From Streptacidiphilus sp. 4-A2 (GTDB taxonomy: Bacteria; Actinomycetota; Actinomycetes; Streptomycetales; Streptomycetaceae), in NCBI GenBank assembly GCA_014284505.1, contig JAAFYY010000001.1:3720001-3784000 (forward strand): a DNA stretch of 64,000 nt, given 5' to 3'. The position numbers and the translations under genes were made by a program. Within the stretch, counting starts at the first letter, position 1; the number at the start of each line of letters is the position of its first letter. Shown here in pieces: positions 35,855 to 45,639 of the stretch. The notes under the pieces are model-generated. The model was not told the origin of the DNA and made no database searches. It saw nothing but the letters and a program-made list of their open reading frames with translations.

Positions 35855-36560
35855 TCAGCGGGTGGGCGCGGCGGGCAGGCCCAGGCGGTCGGCGGCATCC
35901 TCGACCAGGTAGCCGAACATGGCGTCCGCCGGTTCCACGGTGTTCGCGAACTGGCCGAACAGTTCGAAGCTGATCAGCCCGAAGACCTGGGTCCAGGCGG
36001 CGATCGCCTTGACCATCACCACCGGGTTCAGGCCGGGGGCGGCGAGGGCGACCAGATCCGCCATCTGCTGGGCCAGCAGGCCGCGCAGTGGGCGGGGGGC
36101 GGCCTCCGGCTCGAAGCGGCCGATGGTCCCGGACAGCAGCGCGATCAGCACCAGCGGCACCGCGCGGCCGGCGCGATGGTCTCCTGGGGCGCGGCATAGC
36201 CGGGGACCGGGGTGCCGTAGATGAGGGCGTACTCGTGCGGGCTGGCCAGCGCCCAGGCGCGGGCGGCCTGACAGAGGGCGGCCCAGCGCCCCGGGTGTCG
36301 GCGGCCGGCACCGCCGCGACGGCGGTCTCCACCTGCTCCCCGAGGGAGTCGTAGGCGTCGATGATGAGCGCCGTGAGCAGGTCGTCCCGGCTGGGAAAGT
36401 AACGGTAGAGGGCCGAGGAGACCATGCCGAGCTCCCTGGCCACCGCGCGCAGGGACAGCCGTTGGGCACCTTCGACACCCAGCTGCCTGCGGGCCTCGGT
36501 CTTGATCTCGCGGGTGAGCTCTTCACGCGCCCGTTCACGGGCGGTCCTGATCGCTGCCAT
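35855..36560 (-). CDS. TetR family transcriptional regulator
   Basis: About 235 residues from ATG 36560 (MAAIRTARERAREELTREIK). HTH: RLSLRAVARELGMVSSALYRYFPSRDDLLTALI, a standard TetR N-terminal domain. The ligand domain has LIYGTPVPGYAAP and ends RLGLPAAPTR, resembling the TetR_C subfamily with a WHG domain. Frame changes near 36290 and 36170. Divergent from the deazaflavin reductase gene. The 167-base gap holds two copies of a 15-bp palindrome, so it very likely represses itself and the reductase. Confidence 0.9.
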
Positions 36561-36599
36561 GCGCACAGTCTGCCACAAACGAGATCGGCGCATCGAAAC

Positions 36600-36614
36600 G
36601 AGAGCACTGCTCTT
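36600..36614. promoter_or_regulatory. TetR operator copy 1
   Basis: GAGAGCACTGCTCTT, an imperfect palindrome overlapping the -35 hexamer of the reductase promoter and 40 bases from the tetR start. It is near-identical to copy 2. Confidence 0.7.
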
Positions 36615-36641
36615 GACTCGGTCCACCGATCGCGGCATAGT
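36613..36641 (+). promoter_or_regulatory. Promoter of the DDN-type reductase
   Basis: TTGACT (36613-36618), 17-base spacer, CATAGT (36636-36641). Operator copy 1 overlaps the -35 and copy 2 begins about 15 bases after the -10, so a bound repressor would block the promoter from both sides. Confidence 0.65.
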
Positions 36642-36656
36642 CATAAACAAGCAAGC

Positions 36657-36671
36657 GAGAGCAGTGCTCTC
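36657..36671. promoter_or_regulatory. TetR operator copy 2
   Basis: GAGAGCAGTGCTCTC, palindromic but for its odd central base, 57 bases centre-to-centre from copy 1. Confidence 0.7.
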
Positions 36672-36727
36672 GATTGAGAACCCCGCTCACTGAAGAGCTC
36701 GGGGCGGACGATCCGAAGGAGCCCGAG

Positions 36728-37223
36728 ATGTCCCAGAACGCCACCCCCGCGGCGAACGCCAACCCCGCAGGCCAGCGGCTGGTCGCCCCCACCGGCGCCC
36801 TGATGCGCTTCGGCGACCGGGTCACCAACAAGCTGATGCGACTGCTGGGCCGCTTCGGCATCAGCGTGATGGGCTCGCGGACCCTCGCCGTGCGCGGACG
36901 CAGCTCCGGCGAGTGGCGGACCACCCCGGTCAACCTGCTGACCTTCAACGGCGAACGCTACCTGGTCGCCCCCGCGGCCACACCCAGTGGGTCCGCAACA
37001 TGCGGGTGGCCGGGGGCGGCGAGCTCCGGCTGGGCCGCCGGGCCGAGACCTTCCGCGCCGTCGAGCTGGGCGACGCCGACAAGCCCCGGTGCTGCGCGAG
37101 TACCTGCGCCGCTGGGCCTGGGAGGTCGGCTTCTTCTTCGAGGACGTCACCGCCGACTCCCCGGAGAGCCGGCTCCAGGAGATCGCCCCCGGCTTCCCGG
37201 TCTTCCGGATCACCGCCGGCTGA
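36728..37223 (+). CDS. F420-dependent nitroreductase-family oxidoreductase (DDN-like)
   Basis: Deazaflavin-dependent oxidoreductase of the DDN/DUF385 family, about 165 residues from ATG 36728 (MSQNATPAANANPAGQRLVA). The hallmarks are RTLAVRGRSSGEWRTTPVNLLTFNGERYLVAP, RGHTQWVRNMRVAGGGELRLGRR and REYLRRWAWEVGFFF. Frame changes near 36980 and 37090. DDN-type enzymes reduce quinones or nitroaromatics with F420H2. Control by the adjacent TetR regulator through the double operator suggests an inducible detoxification or redox role. Confidence 0.87.
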
Positions 37224-37279
37224 CACCGCCCAGCCCAGACCTCCGCCCAGCCCAGATCCCCTCGGTCCAGGGCCCCGGC

Positions 37280-37893
37280 TCAGCCCAGGTGCTCCCGTAC
37301 CCAGTGGGCCAACTCCCGGGCGCAGGCGTCCACCGACTGCTGCCAGGTCTGCCCCGCGCCCTCGCCCGCCTCGTCGCTGACATGCTTGACCAGCCGCACC
37401 GGCAGTCCGGCCGCCAGGGCCGCGCTGGCCACCGCATAGCCCTCCATGTCGACCAGGTCGGCCCGCTCCGCGAGCCGCTGCCGGGCGCCCTCCTCGGAGA
37501 CGAACAGATCGCCGGTGGCCAGCACCGGGCCGGTGGCGTCCCGGCCCCGGCCTCGTCCCCGGCCTGCGGCAGCAGCTCCAGCGGGGCACCGACGGTCTCC
37601 CCGGTGAGCGAGTACAGCACCGCCGAGTCCAGGTCGTGCTGGAGCACCGTGCGGACCTCGTGCGTCCCGGACCAGCCGGGACGGAGCGCGCCGGCCGTGC
37701 CCAGGTTGACCACGCCGGCCGGCCGAACCGCACCCGCCAGAACCGCGGCCACCGCCGAGGCGGCGTTCACCTTGCCCATCCCGGTCAGCAGCAGCGGCAG
37801 CCCGGAGTCGAGATGGGCCGCCTCCTCCGCCAGGGCCACGACGAGCAGCGGACGGGACGGGTCGATCTCTCCGATGAGGCGCATGGCGACCAT
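37280..37893 (-). CDS. Nucleoside phosphorylase-superfamily nucleosidase
   Basis: About 204 residues from ATG 37893 (MVAMRLIGEIDPSRPLLVVA; ATG 37884 is also possible). LLLTGMGKVNAASAVAAVL, VVNLGTAGALRPG and the purine/ribose-site VDMEGYAVASAA with the downstream DEAGEGA Asp are of the MTA/SAH nucleosidase fold. One frame change near 37535. It could be an MTA/SAH nucleosidase or a futalosine hydrolase-like enzyme; the motifs do not decide. Convergent with the DDN gene, 56 bases apart. Confidence 0.78.
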
Positions 37894-37990
37894 GGTAGTC
37901 AGGCCATGATGGTCGGCGGCCCGCGATAGGTTGCCTCCGAACGGGAGCAAGCGCGCGACCACGCGTCAGCAACGAGAAGGAGCAAGCCTC

Positions 37991-38662
37991 ATGGCCTCCG
38001 AGAGCACCTGGAACGACGTCGACCAGTACTTCACCGACACCCTGGGCCTCAACGATCCGGCCCTGGAGGCCGCGTTGAAGTCGAGCGAGGCCGCCGGGCT
38101 GCCGCCGATCGCGGTGTCCGCGCCGCAGGGCAAGCTGCTCCAGCTGCTCGCGGTGGTCCGCGGCGCCCGGAACATCCTGGAAATCGGCACACTTGGCGGA
38201 TACAGCACCATCGCCCTGGCCCGGGCCCTGCCCGAGGGCGGGCGGCTGGTCTCGCTGGAGTTCAGCGCCAAGCACGCCGAGGTGGCGCGCGGCAACATCG
38301 CCGCGGCCGGGCTCGCGGACCGGGTGGAGGTACGGGTGGGGGCGGCGCTCGACAGCCTGCCGCAGCTCCAGGCCGACGGCCTCGGCCCGTTCGACCTGGT
38401 CTTCATCGACGCGGACAAGGTGAACAACGCGGCCTATGTCCGCTGGGCGCTGGAGCTCGCCCGCCCCGGCACGCTGATCGTGGTCGACAACGTGGTGCGC
38501 GACGGCAGGGTCCTGGACAGCTCGGGCGAGGACCCGTCGGTCTCCGGCACCCGCGCCGCGCTGGAGTTCATCGCCGCCGAGCCCCGGCTGGACGGGACCG
38601 CGGTGCAGACCGTCGGCAGCAAGGGCTACGACGGCTTCGTCCTGGCCCTGGTCACCGGCTGA
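37991..38662 (+). CDS. O-methyltransferase family 3 protein
   Basis: Intact, 223 residues from ATG 37991 (MASESTWNDVDQYFTDTLGL) with AAGGAGCAAGCC upstream. SAM site ILEIGTLGGYSTIALARALP, acidic VSLEFS, metal-binding FIDADKVNNAAYV and VVDNVVRDG, and C-terminal GSKGYDGFVLALV are the catechol/caffeoyl-CoA O-methyltransferase-type pattern. A divalent metal is probably used. The substrate is unknown; such stand-alone genes are common in Streptomyces. Confidence 0.92.
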   Translation: MASESTWNDVDQYFTDTLGLNDPALEAALKSSEAAGLPPIAVSAPQGKLLQLLAVVRGARNILEIGTLGGYSTIALARALPEGGRLVSLEFSAKHAEVARGNIAAAGLADRVEVRVGAALDSLPQLQADGLGPFDLVFIDADKVNNAAYVRWALELARPGTLIVVDNVVRDGRVLDSSGEDPSVSGTRAALEFIAAEPRLDGTAVQTVGSKGYDGFVLALVTG

Positions 38663-38714
38663 CCGCTCCGACGACCAGGACGCCCGCGCCCGCGAACGGC
38701 GAACCGCGACCGGC

Positions 38715-38745
38715 GAGCCCCGAACGCGAACGCGAACGCGAACGG
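38715..38745. repeat. Short GAACGC tandem repeat
   Basis: Four consecutive CGAACG-type hexamers between the convergent O-methyltransferase and spermidine-synthase-like genes. It is a simple-sequence tract with no other feature. Confidence 0.6.
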
Positions 38746-38758
38746 GCGAGGACGCAGG

Positions 38759-39610
38759 TCAGAGCGTGAACGCGCCCTCCGGGGGCGGCGGGGAGGGGAC
38801 GGCGGTCGCGTCGGTGACCGGCTGGAGGCCGCCGACCAGGAGGTCCAGCCGGTCGCCGTGGACCACCCGGGCCGGGAAGGCGTCGGCGGCGACCCGGCGG
38901 GCCAGCTCGGCGACCGGCAGCGGCCGGTCGGCCGCGACGATCACCAGGTTGCCGTAGCGCCGGCCGCGCAGCACCGAGGGCTCCGCGATCAGGCAGACGT
39001 CCGCGAAGACCGAGCGGACAGTGGCCAGCTGCGCCCGGCCGAAGTCCAGCGGCGCGCCGTCGGCGAGGTTGGCGGTGTAGACCCCGCCCGGCCGCAGCAC
39101 CCGCGCGGCCTCGCGGACGAACTCCACCGAGGTCAGATGGGCCGGGATCCGGGAGCCGCCGAAGACATCGGCGACCAGCAGGTCCACGCTGTGCTGAGGC
39201 GAGGAGGCCAGGTACCGCCGGGCGTCCTCGGCCTGGACCCGCAGCGCCGCTTCCGGCCAGGGCAGGTACTCCCGGACCAGCTCGGTGAGCGCGCCGTCGA
39301 GCTCGACCGCCTGCTGCCGGGAGCCGGGCCGGGTGGCGGCCAGGTAGCGCGGCAGGGTGAACCCGCCGCCGCCGAGGTGCAGCGCGGTCACCGGATCGCC
39401 GGAAGGGGCCGCCAGGTCGACGACGTGCGCCAGCCGCTGGACGTACTCGAACTCCAGGAAGAGCGGGTCGTCCAGGTCCACATAGGACTGCGGCGCGTCG
39501 TCCATGGTCAGCAGCCAGCCCCGGGGACGGTCCAGGTCGGGCAGCAGCCGGGCGACGCCGAGGTCGACCCGGCGTTCCACGGGCACGGGTTCGCTGATCG
39601 GGTCGGCCAT
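38759..39610 (-). CDS. Spermidine synthase-like methyltransferase-fold protein
   Basis: Intact, 283 residues from ATG 39610 (MADPISEPVPVERRVDLGVA; ATG 39619 is an alternative). QSYVDLDDPLFLEFEYVQRL and VTALHLGGGGFTLPRYLAA, then QAVELDGALTELVREYLPWP and DLLVADVFGG follow the spermidine synthase/SpeE fold. The Asp dyad and Gln residues that bind putrescine are not obviously kept, as in many actinobacterial homologues annotated as fused or spermidine-synthase-like. The true reaction may not be polyamine synthesis. Ends PPPPEGAFTL. Confidence 0.83.
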   Translation of the reverse strand: MADPISEPVPVERRVDLGVARLLPDLDRPRGWLLTMDDAPQSYVDLDDPLFLEFEYVQRLAHVVDLAAPSGDPVTALHLGGGGFTLPRYLAATRPGSRQQAVELDGALTELVREYLPWPEAALRVQAEDARRYLASSPQHSVDLLVADVFGGSRIPAHLTSVEFVREAARVLRPGGVYTANLADGAPLDFGRAQLATVRSVFADVCLIAEPSVLRGRRYGNLVIVAADRPLPVAELARRVAADAFPARVVHGDRLDLLVGGLQPVTDATAVPSPPPPEGAFTL

Positions 39611-39764
39611 ACGTCTCATTGTGACCGTCCCCGGGCCGCGGCGAAAGTTCGTCCCCGCGGCCGTACAACCTTCCGCCCGGGGCGTGGGTCTTCCATACAT
39701 TGAGCGACACGGCGACGTATCCCACCCTCAGGGGGCGTCGCCCGGCGCGACGGAAGGGAAGTCC

Positions 39765-40726
39765 GTGCGACAGCCGATCACCACCGTGCCCCATGGGGCA
39801 CCCCACCCCGGCCGGGCCCGCGAGGAGCAGCTCCGACGCGCCCAGGCACCGACAGCACGCGGGGAGGACCGCCCGCAGGCTCGCGGTCCTGACCTTCCGC
39901 GACCTGACCGACCCGGCGGCGTTCCGGGCTCAGCTGGACCGGCTGCGGCGGACCGCCCGCCGGTGTCCCTGGCTGAGGTGAAGCGGCGCTCCGCGGGGGC
40001 GCGCCGCTTCCCTCCCACGCCGTGCTGGTCAGCTTCGAACTGGGCCACCGCAGTGCCGCGACCGTGGCCCTGCCGGCCCTGGCGGCCTTCCGGATGCCCG
40101 CCGTCGCCTTTGTGGTCGCGGGCCTGGTGGACACCGAGCGCCCGTACTGGTGGCAGGAGGCCGAGTATCTGGCGGCCCAGGGCGGACAGGCGCGCGGTCT
40201 GTCGGCGCGCGCGCGGGCGGGTGGCGGCGGCGCTGTCCGCGCTGCCGGACCCGGACCGGCGGCGCAGCCTGGAGGAGCTGCGGGTGACCTCCCGCCGGCC
40301 GGCCCGGGGACGCCGCAGCTGACCTCGGCGGACCTGCTGGCGCTGCGCGGCGCGGCGTCGAGCTGGGCAACCACTCCCTGGGCCACGCCCGGCTGGACTC
40401 CTGCGACGACTACGCGCTGCGCGAGGAGGGTCCAGGGCGGGCACCTGCGGCTGGCCCGGCTGACCGGCGAGAGCCGCGGGCCTTCGCCTACCCGGACGGG
40501 GTGTTCGACGCCCGGGCCGAACCGCTGCTTGCGCGGGCTGGGCTACGGCAGTGCCTTCCTCAGCGACGGGGCACTGTTCGACCTGCGCGGTAACGGCGGC
40601 GAGCGGCCCGACCCGCTGCGGATCAGCCGGCTGCGTGAACGCCGGAACTCGCGGGCCTGTTCGACGGGAGTACTGGCCGGGTGGAACCCGGCGGCCCGTC
40701 GGCTGCGCGCGGCCGTGGCGGTCTGA
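39765..40726 (+). CDS. Polysaccharide deacetylase-family protein with degenerate motif 1
   Basis: NodB-homology (CE4) fold, about 320 residues from GTG 39765 with GGAAGGGA upstream. Core: VLVSFELGHRSAATVALPALAAFRMPAVAFVVAGLV, then GVELGNHSLGHARLDSCDDYAL and RAFAYPDGVFDARAEPLL. The H-S-x-x-H metal motif and the motif-3 Tyr-Pro are kept. The motif-1 TFDDG is replaced by SFELG, so the catalytic-base Asp and the metal Asp are both lost by substitution, not by a frame error. It is probably not a normal zinc deacetylase. Several one-base frame changes (39870-40500) are joined. No signal peptide is visible. Confidence 0.72.
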
Positions 40727-40771
40727 CCGCCGCCGGGCAAGGCGCAGCTGGGAAAGGCACAGCCGGGAAAC

Positions 40772-40797
40772 GGGCGCTTCCGACGCCGGAAGCGCCC
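40772..40797 (+). terminator. Hairpin after the deacetylase-like gene
   Basis: Perfect 11-bp stem GGGCGCTTCCG/CGGAAGCGCCC with loop ACGC, 46 bases after the stop codon. Confidence 0.7.
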
Positions 40798-40941
40798 GCC
40801 ACCGGCCCGACCTGGCCCAACCCAACCTGGCCCAACCCGACCCAACCCGCGCGATCGGCCGGATCCGGCCGCCCGGGCGGGGCCTTCGGCTAGGGTCCCG
40901 TCCAGGGGTCGGCCCCCGGCCTCGTGCAGGAGGGTGATCGT

Positions 40942-42100
40942 GTGGCGAAGCAGCAGTTCGGGGACTACCAGAACGAGATCTACTTCAGCGGCCTCTTCGG
41001 CGTGATGCCCAAGTACCCGATGGCCTTCGCCGGATGGGAGGCGGCGGCGCAGGCGCGCTGCCGCCGTCGGTGTGGTCCTATGTCGCCGGGGCGCCGGCGA
41101 CGAGTACACCCAGCGCGCCAATGTCCACGCCTTCGAGCGCTGGGCGCTGGTGCGAGGATGCTGGTGGGCGCGGCCGAGCGGGACCTGTCGGTGGAGCTGT
41201 TCGGGCAGCGGCTGCCGTCGCCGCTGTTCATGTCCCCGGTCGGGGTGCTCGGGCTGTGCGCGCAGGACGGACACGGCGATCTGGCCGCGGCCCGGGCCGC
41301 GGCCCGGACCGGGGTGCCGATGGTCGCCTCCACCCTGAGCGCGGACCCGCTGGAGGATGTCGCCGCAGCGCTCGGCGACACCCCCGGCTACTTCCAGCTG
41401 TACACCCCGACCGACCGGGAGCTGGCGGCCAGCCTGGTGCGCCGGGCCGAGGCGGCCGGGTTCAAGGGCATCGTGGTCACCCTGGACACCTGGGTCACCG
41501 GCTGGCGTCCACGTGACCTGAGCACCAGCAACTTCCCGCAGCTGCGCGGCAACTGCCTGGCCAACTACACCTCGGACCCGGTGTTCCGGGCCGCGCTGGG
41601 CAAGGCCCCGCAGGAGGATCCCGGCGCGGTCGTCCAGCTCTTCGCGAAGATCTTCGGCAACCCGCTGACCTGGGACGACCTGCCCTGGCTGCGGTCGCTG
41701 ACGACGCTGCCGCTGCTGCTCAAGGGCATCTCCACCCGGAGGACGCCCGCCGGGCCAGGGACTACGGGGTGGACGGGATCTACTGCTCCACCACGGGCGG
41801 GCGCCAGGCGAAACGGCGGGCTGGCCGCGCTGGACGCCCTGCCCGGCGTGTGGAGCGGGGCGACGGCTGGCGGTGCTCTTCGACTCGGGGTGCGCGGCGG
41901 CGCAGATCTCGTCAAGGCCCTGGGCCTGGGCGCGACGCGGTCGGCGTCGGCCGCCCGTACGCCTACGGGCTGGCCCTCGGCGTAACCGACGGTGGTGCAT
42001 GTGCTGGCCTCACTGCTGGCCGAGGCCGACCTGACCATGGCGGTGGACGGCTACCCGACCTGGCCGACTCCCGGGTCTGCGCCCGGTGTCCGCCCGGTAG
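40942..42100 (+). CDS. FMN-dependent alpha-hydroxy acid oxidase (lactate 2-monooxygenase type)
   Basis: TIM-barrel FMN enzyme, about 386 residues from GTG 40942 with CAGGAGGG upstream. It starts MAKQQFGDYQNEIYFSGLFG, the lactate monooxygenase-type N terminus. FMN-site segments: SPLFMSPVGVLGL, VASTLSADPLEDVA, YFQLYTPTDRELAASLVRRA, KGIVVTLDTWVTGWRPRDL, LPLLLKGI, and the catalytic His/Arg loop near 41780 (CSTHGGRQ after repair), then LFDSGVRGGADLVKALGLGA. Frame changes near 41060, 41150, 41740, 41810, 41870, 41935 and 41990. Oxidises L-lactate or a related 2-hydroxy acid. Confidence 0.87.
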
Positions 42101-42149
42101 CGGCGGGGCGGCAGCCGCCAGTACGGAGGGGCCGAGGAAGGGCGAGGGC

Positions 42150-42912
42150 TCAGGGCGGGCCGGGACCAGCTGTCCAGCAGCCGGCCTCCGGGTAGGCCAG
42201 CGCGGCGGGGGCAGTTCCTCGGCCCGCCGCTGCGCAGCACACCAGCGTCCCGGCGCCCTGCCGGCGGCGGCGTCGGGGGTGACCCGGCGCAGCGCCTGGA
42301 CGGCCACGGCCTGGGCCGAGGGTACAGCTCGGGGCCCTGCGGGCGCCCAGGGCGGCCTGGATCCGGTCGGCGACCAGCTCGTAGTGGGTGCAGCCGAGGA
42401 CCAGTGCCCTGGTCCCGCCGGGTGCGGGCGGCGGCGCCGCCACGGTCGCCGCGATGGCCTGCTCGTCGGCGTTCTCGACCGCCTCGGCCATACCCGGGCA
42501 GGGGACCTCCACCACGTCCGTCCCCGCGGCGAAGTCGCGGATCAGGGCGCGCTGGTAGGCGCTGCCGGTAGTGGCCGGGGTGGCCCAGATCGCGACCGGC
42601 CACCGGTCGCGGCGGCGGGTTTGACCGCGGGGACGGTGCCGATGACCGGGATGCCGGCTCCAGCTCGGCGCGGATCGCCTCCAGGGCGTGCACCGAGGCG
42701 GTGTTGCAGGCGACGACCAGGGCGTCCGGCGGTGGGCGGCGGCGGCGCGGCGCAGGCGAGGGCGTGTTCGCTGAGGTCGGCGGGTGTACGCGGCCCCAGG
42801 GCATGCCGTCCGGGTCGCTGGAGAGCACCAGGTCGGCGTCCGGGCGCAGCGTGCGCAGCGCCGCCGCGGCGGCGAGCAGTCCGATGCCTGAGTCCAGGAG
42901 TGCGATCTTCAC
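42150..42912 (-). CDS. Glutamate/aspartate racemase-family protein
   Basis: Asp/Glu racemase fold, about 254 residues from GTG 42912 (MKIALLDSGIGLLAAAAALR). It has the substrate Asp-Ser pair in LDSGIG, the first catalytic Cys in VVACNTASVHALEAIR, PVIGTVPAVKPAAA, and the second Cys in LVLGCTHYELVADRIQAAL: the complete MurI pattern. Frame changes near 42780, 42655, 42600 and 42320; the C-terminal end is uncertain and may lie anywhere between 42150 and 42165. Bacteria usually carry one MurI for D-glutamate in peptidoglycan. Whether this is that copy or a paralogue cannot be told. Confidence 0.83.
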
Positions 42913-43044
42913 ACCCACTGACTTTAGCGGAAGCCCCGCGGCGGGACTCCGCGGTCGGCCGGCGGAGCCGGGCGCCGCCGGCCCGGCCGCCCGCGGGCCG
43001 CGCCGGGCGGTGACTGCGCGGGCCGGGTACGCAAGACTGGCGCC

Positions 43045-44214
43045 GTGTCCGTTCTCGCGATCATCGCCTCCCTGTCCCTGCTCTCCTGGCTGTGGCTGAC
43101 CTTCTGTCAGGGCTGGACCGATGTGCGCCTGCCGAAGCGCCCGTCGCCCGAGCGCTCCGCGCCTCCGGGCCCGCGCGCGACCGTCGGTCGCGGTGATCGT
43201 CCCGGCCCGGGACGAGGCCGAGGTGCTGCCGCTGAGCCTGCCCTCGCTGCTGGCCAGCGCTATCCGGGAGCGGCCCGGGTCATCCTGGTCGACGACGGCA
43301 GCACCGACGGCACCGGCGAGCTCGCCCGGAAGCTGGCCGGGGCGGGCGGCCTGCCGCTGACGGTGACCTCGCCCGGCGAGCCGCCCGCGGGCTGGACCGG
43401 CAAGCTGTGGGCGCTTCGGCACGGGGTGGAGCTGGCCGGTACGGACGCGGAGTACCTGCTGCTCACCGACGCGGACATCGCCCACGGCCCGCACTCGCTG
43501 GACGAGCTGGTCTCCGCCGCCGAGTCGGGCAGCCTGGACCTGGTCTCACAGATGGCCCGGCTGCGCACGGAGACCGCTGGGAGCAGCTGATCGTCCCGGC
43601 CTTCGTCTACTTCTTCGCCCAGCTGTACCCGTTCCGGCGGAGCAACCGGCCCGGGTCGCGGACCGCGGCGGCCGGGGGCTGCACCCTGGTGCGCCGGGAG
43701 GCGCTGGCCCGGGCCGGGGGCGTGGCCGCGATCCGGGCGCGGTGATCGACGACGTGAACCTGGCCCGGCTGGTGAAGCGCGGCGGCGGGCGGACCTGGCT
43801 GGGGCTGGCCGAGCAGGTGGACAGCGTCCGCCCGTACCCGGAGCTGGCGCAGCTGTGGCGGATGGTGTCCCGCAGCGCCTACGCCCAGCTGCGGCACTCG
43901 GTGGCGCTGCTGGCCGGGACGGTGCTGGGACTGGCGCTGGTGTACCTGGTGCCGCCGGTGGCGGTGGTCGCCGGGCTGGTGGCGGGGGACGCCCGGGTGG
44001 CTGTCCGGCCGCGCGGGCGCTGATGGCGCTGACCTTCCGGCCGATGCTGGCCTACTACGGCCGTCCGGCGGCGGAGGCGCTGCTGCTGCCGTTCACCGCG
44101 GGCCTGTACCTGCTGATGACCGTCGACTCGGCGGTGCAGCACTGGCGCGGCCGGGGCGCGGCCTGGAAGGGCCGCACGTACGGCGCGCCGACGGACGTCC
44201 CCGAGGCCGGCTGA
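43045..44214 (+). CDS. Glycosyltransferase family 2, hopanoid HpnB-like
   Basis: Membrane-associated GT2 enzyme, about 389 residues from GTG 43045. N-terminal TM helix (SVLAIIASLSLLSWLWLTFC), GT-A domain with VAVIVPARDEAEVLPLSLPS, RVILVDDGSTDGTGELARKL, PPAGWTGKLWALRHG, LLTDADIAHGP, then IVPAFVYFFAQLYPFRRSN, AGGCTLVRREALARAGG, VIDDVNLARLVKRGGG, and C-terminal TM helices (LLAGTVLGLALVYLVPPVAV; LLLPFTAGLYLLMTVDSAVQ). This order matches hopene-associated HpnB. Frame changes at 43165-43270 and near 43580, 43735 and 44010. No other hopanoid gene lies nearby. Confidence 0.85.
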
Positions 44215-44220
44215 GAACCG

Positions 44221-44249
44221 CCGGAGGCCCCGCGGGACGGGGCCTCCGG
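44221..44249. terminator. Terminator between convergent HpnB-like gene and mshC
   Basis: Perfect 11-bp stem CCGGAGGCCCC/GGGGCCTCCGG with loop GCGGGAC, seven bases after the glycosyltransferase stop. Confidence 0.75.
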
Positions 44250-44304
44250 CCTGCCGGCTGCGACAACACAGGTGACAACGGAGCTAATGCGGGGGTTCAG
44301 CGGG

Positions 44305-45520
44305 TCAGAGCGCCACGCCGAGCAGGGCGTCCACGGTACGGGAGATCACGCCGGGGCGCCGCTGTCGGTGCCGCCTCGTTTCCTGCCGGGCCGCCCAGGC
44401 GTCCACCGCGGCCAGGGCGCGGGGCGCGTCCAGGTCGTCGGACAGCGCCGCCCGGACCTTGGCGAGCACCTCGGCCGCGTCCGGGCCGTCCGGCCGGGAG
44501 ACGGCGCGCGCCAGCGGGCCAGCCGGTCCTGGGCGCGGAGCAGGTCGGCGCCGGTCCACTCCCAGTCGCTGCGGTAGTGGTGGCCGAGCAGGGCCAGCCG
44601 GATGGCGGCCGGTTCGACGCCCTCCTGCCGGAGCTTGGAGACGAACACCAGGTTGCCGCGCGACTTGGACATCTTCTCGCCGTCCAGGCGACCATTCCGG
44701 CGTGCACATAGGCCCGCGCGAAGGGGTGGCTGCCGGTGGCGACCTGGGCGTGCGAGGCGCCCATCTCGTGGTGCGGGAAGACCAGGTCGCTGCCGCCGCC
44801 CTGGATGTCGAAGCCCATGCCGAGGTGGCCGAGCGCGATCGCCACGCACTCGATGTGCCAGCCGGGGCGGCCGTGGCCGAGCTCGGTCTCCCAGGCGGGC
44901 TCGCCGGGGCGGGCGGCCAGCCACAGCAGCGGGTCGAGCCGGTGCTTCTTGCCGGGGCGGTCCGGGTCGCCGCCGCGCTCGCCGAAGAAGCGCAGCATCT
45001 GCTCCGGAGTGTACCGGGAGACCTCACCGAAGTGCGGGTCGGAGCCGACGGAGAAGTAGATGTCGCCGTCCAGCTCGTAGGCCGCGCCCTGGGCCAGCAG
45101 GTCCTTGACGAGGGGCACTATCGCCGGGATGGCCTCGACCGCGCCGATGTAGTGGGCGGGCGCGAGCATCCGCAGCGCGGTCATGTCCTCGCGGAACAGC
45201 GCCGTCTCACGCTCGGCGAGCGCGGTCCAGTCCTGGCCGGTGGCCACGGCCCGCTCCAGCAGCGGGTCGTCCACGTCGGTGACGTTCTGGACGTAGACCA
45301 CGTCGTGGCCGTTGTCCGCCAGACCCGCTGGATCAGGTCGAAGGCGTTGTAGGTGGCGGCGTGTCCGAGGTGGGTGGCGTCGTAGGAGTGATGCCGCAGA
45401 CGTAGAGCCCGGCCTTGGGACCGGTGCGGTGGTCAGCGGACCCCTGTGGCGGTGTCGAAGATGCGCAGGGGGTCCCCTGACCGGGAGCGCGGGAACCTCA
45501 GTGTCGGGCCAGGCATACAT
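44305..45520 (-). CDS. mshC: L-cysteine:1D-myo-inositol 2-amino-2-deoxy-alpha-D-glucopyranoside ligase
   Basis: ATP-dependent ligase adding cysteine to GlcN-Ins in mycothiol synthesis, derived from cysteinyl-tRNA synthetase. Starts [13 protein letters not shown] at ATG 45520, as in other MshC. HIGH-type motif in [77 protein letters not shown], and [20 protein letters not shown] (KMSKS). Ends [10 protein letters not shown]. Frame changes between 45470 and 45330 and near 44690, 44515 and 44360; joined length is about 405 residues, as expected. Last gene of a minus-strand operon with the phosphatase, DUF3090 and kinase-like genes. Confidence 0.93.
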
Positions 45521-45639
45521 ACGGATGACTCTAACCGGACACAACTGATCTTCGCACCAGTGCCTCCGTCACTGAGGCCGGCTCCGCTGTCGAGGCTGTT
45601 GAGGTCACCACACCGTCGGGGCGGCGCCGGTCGGCGCGG

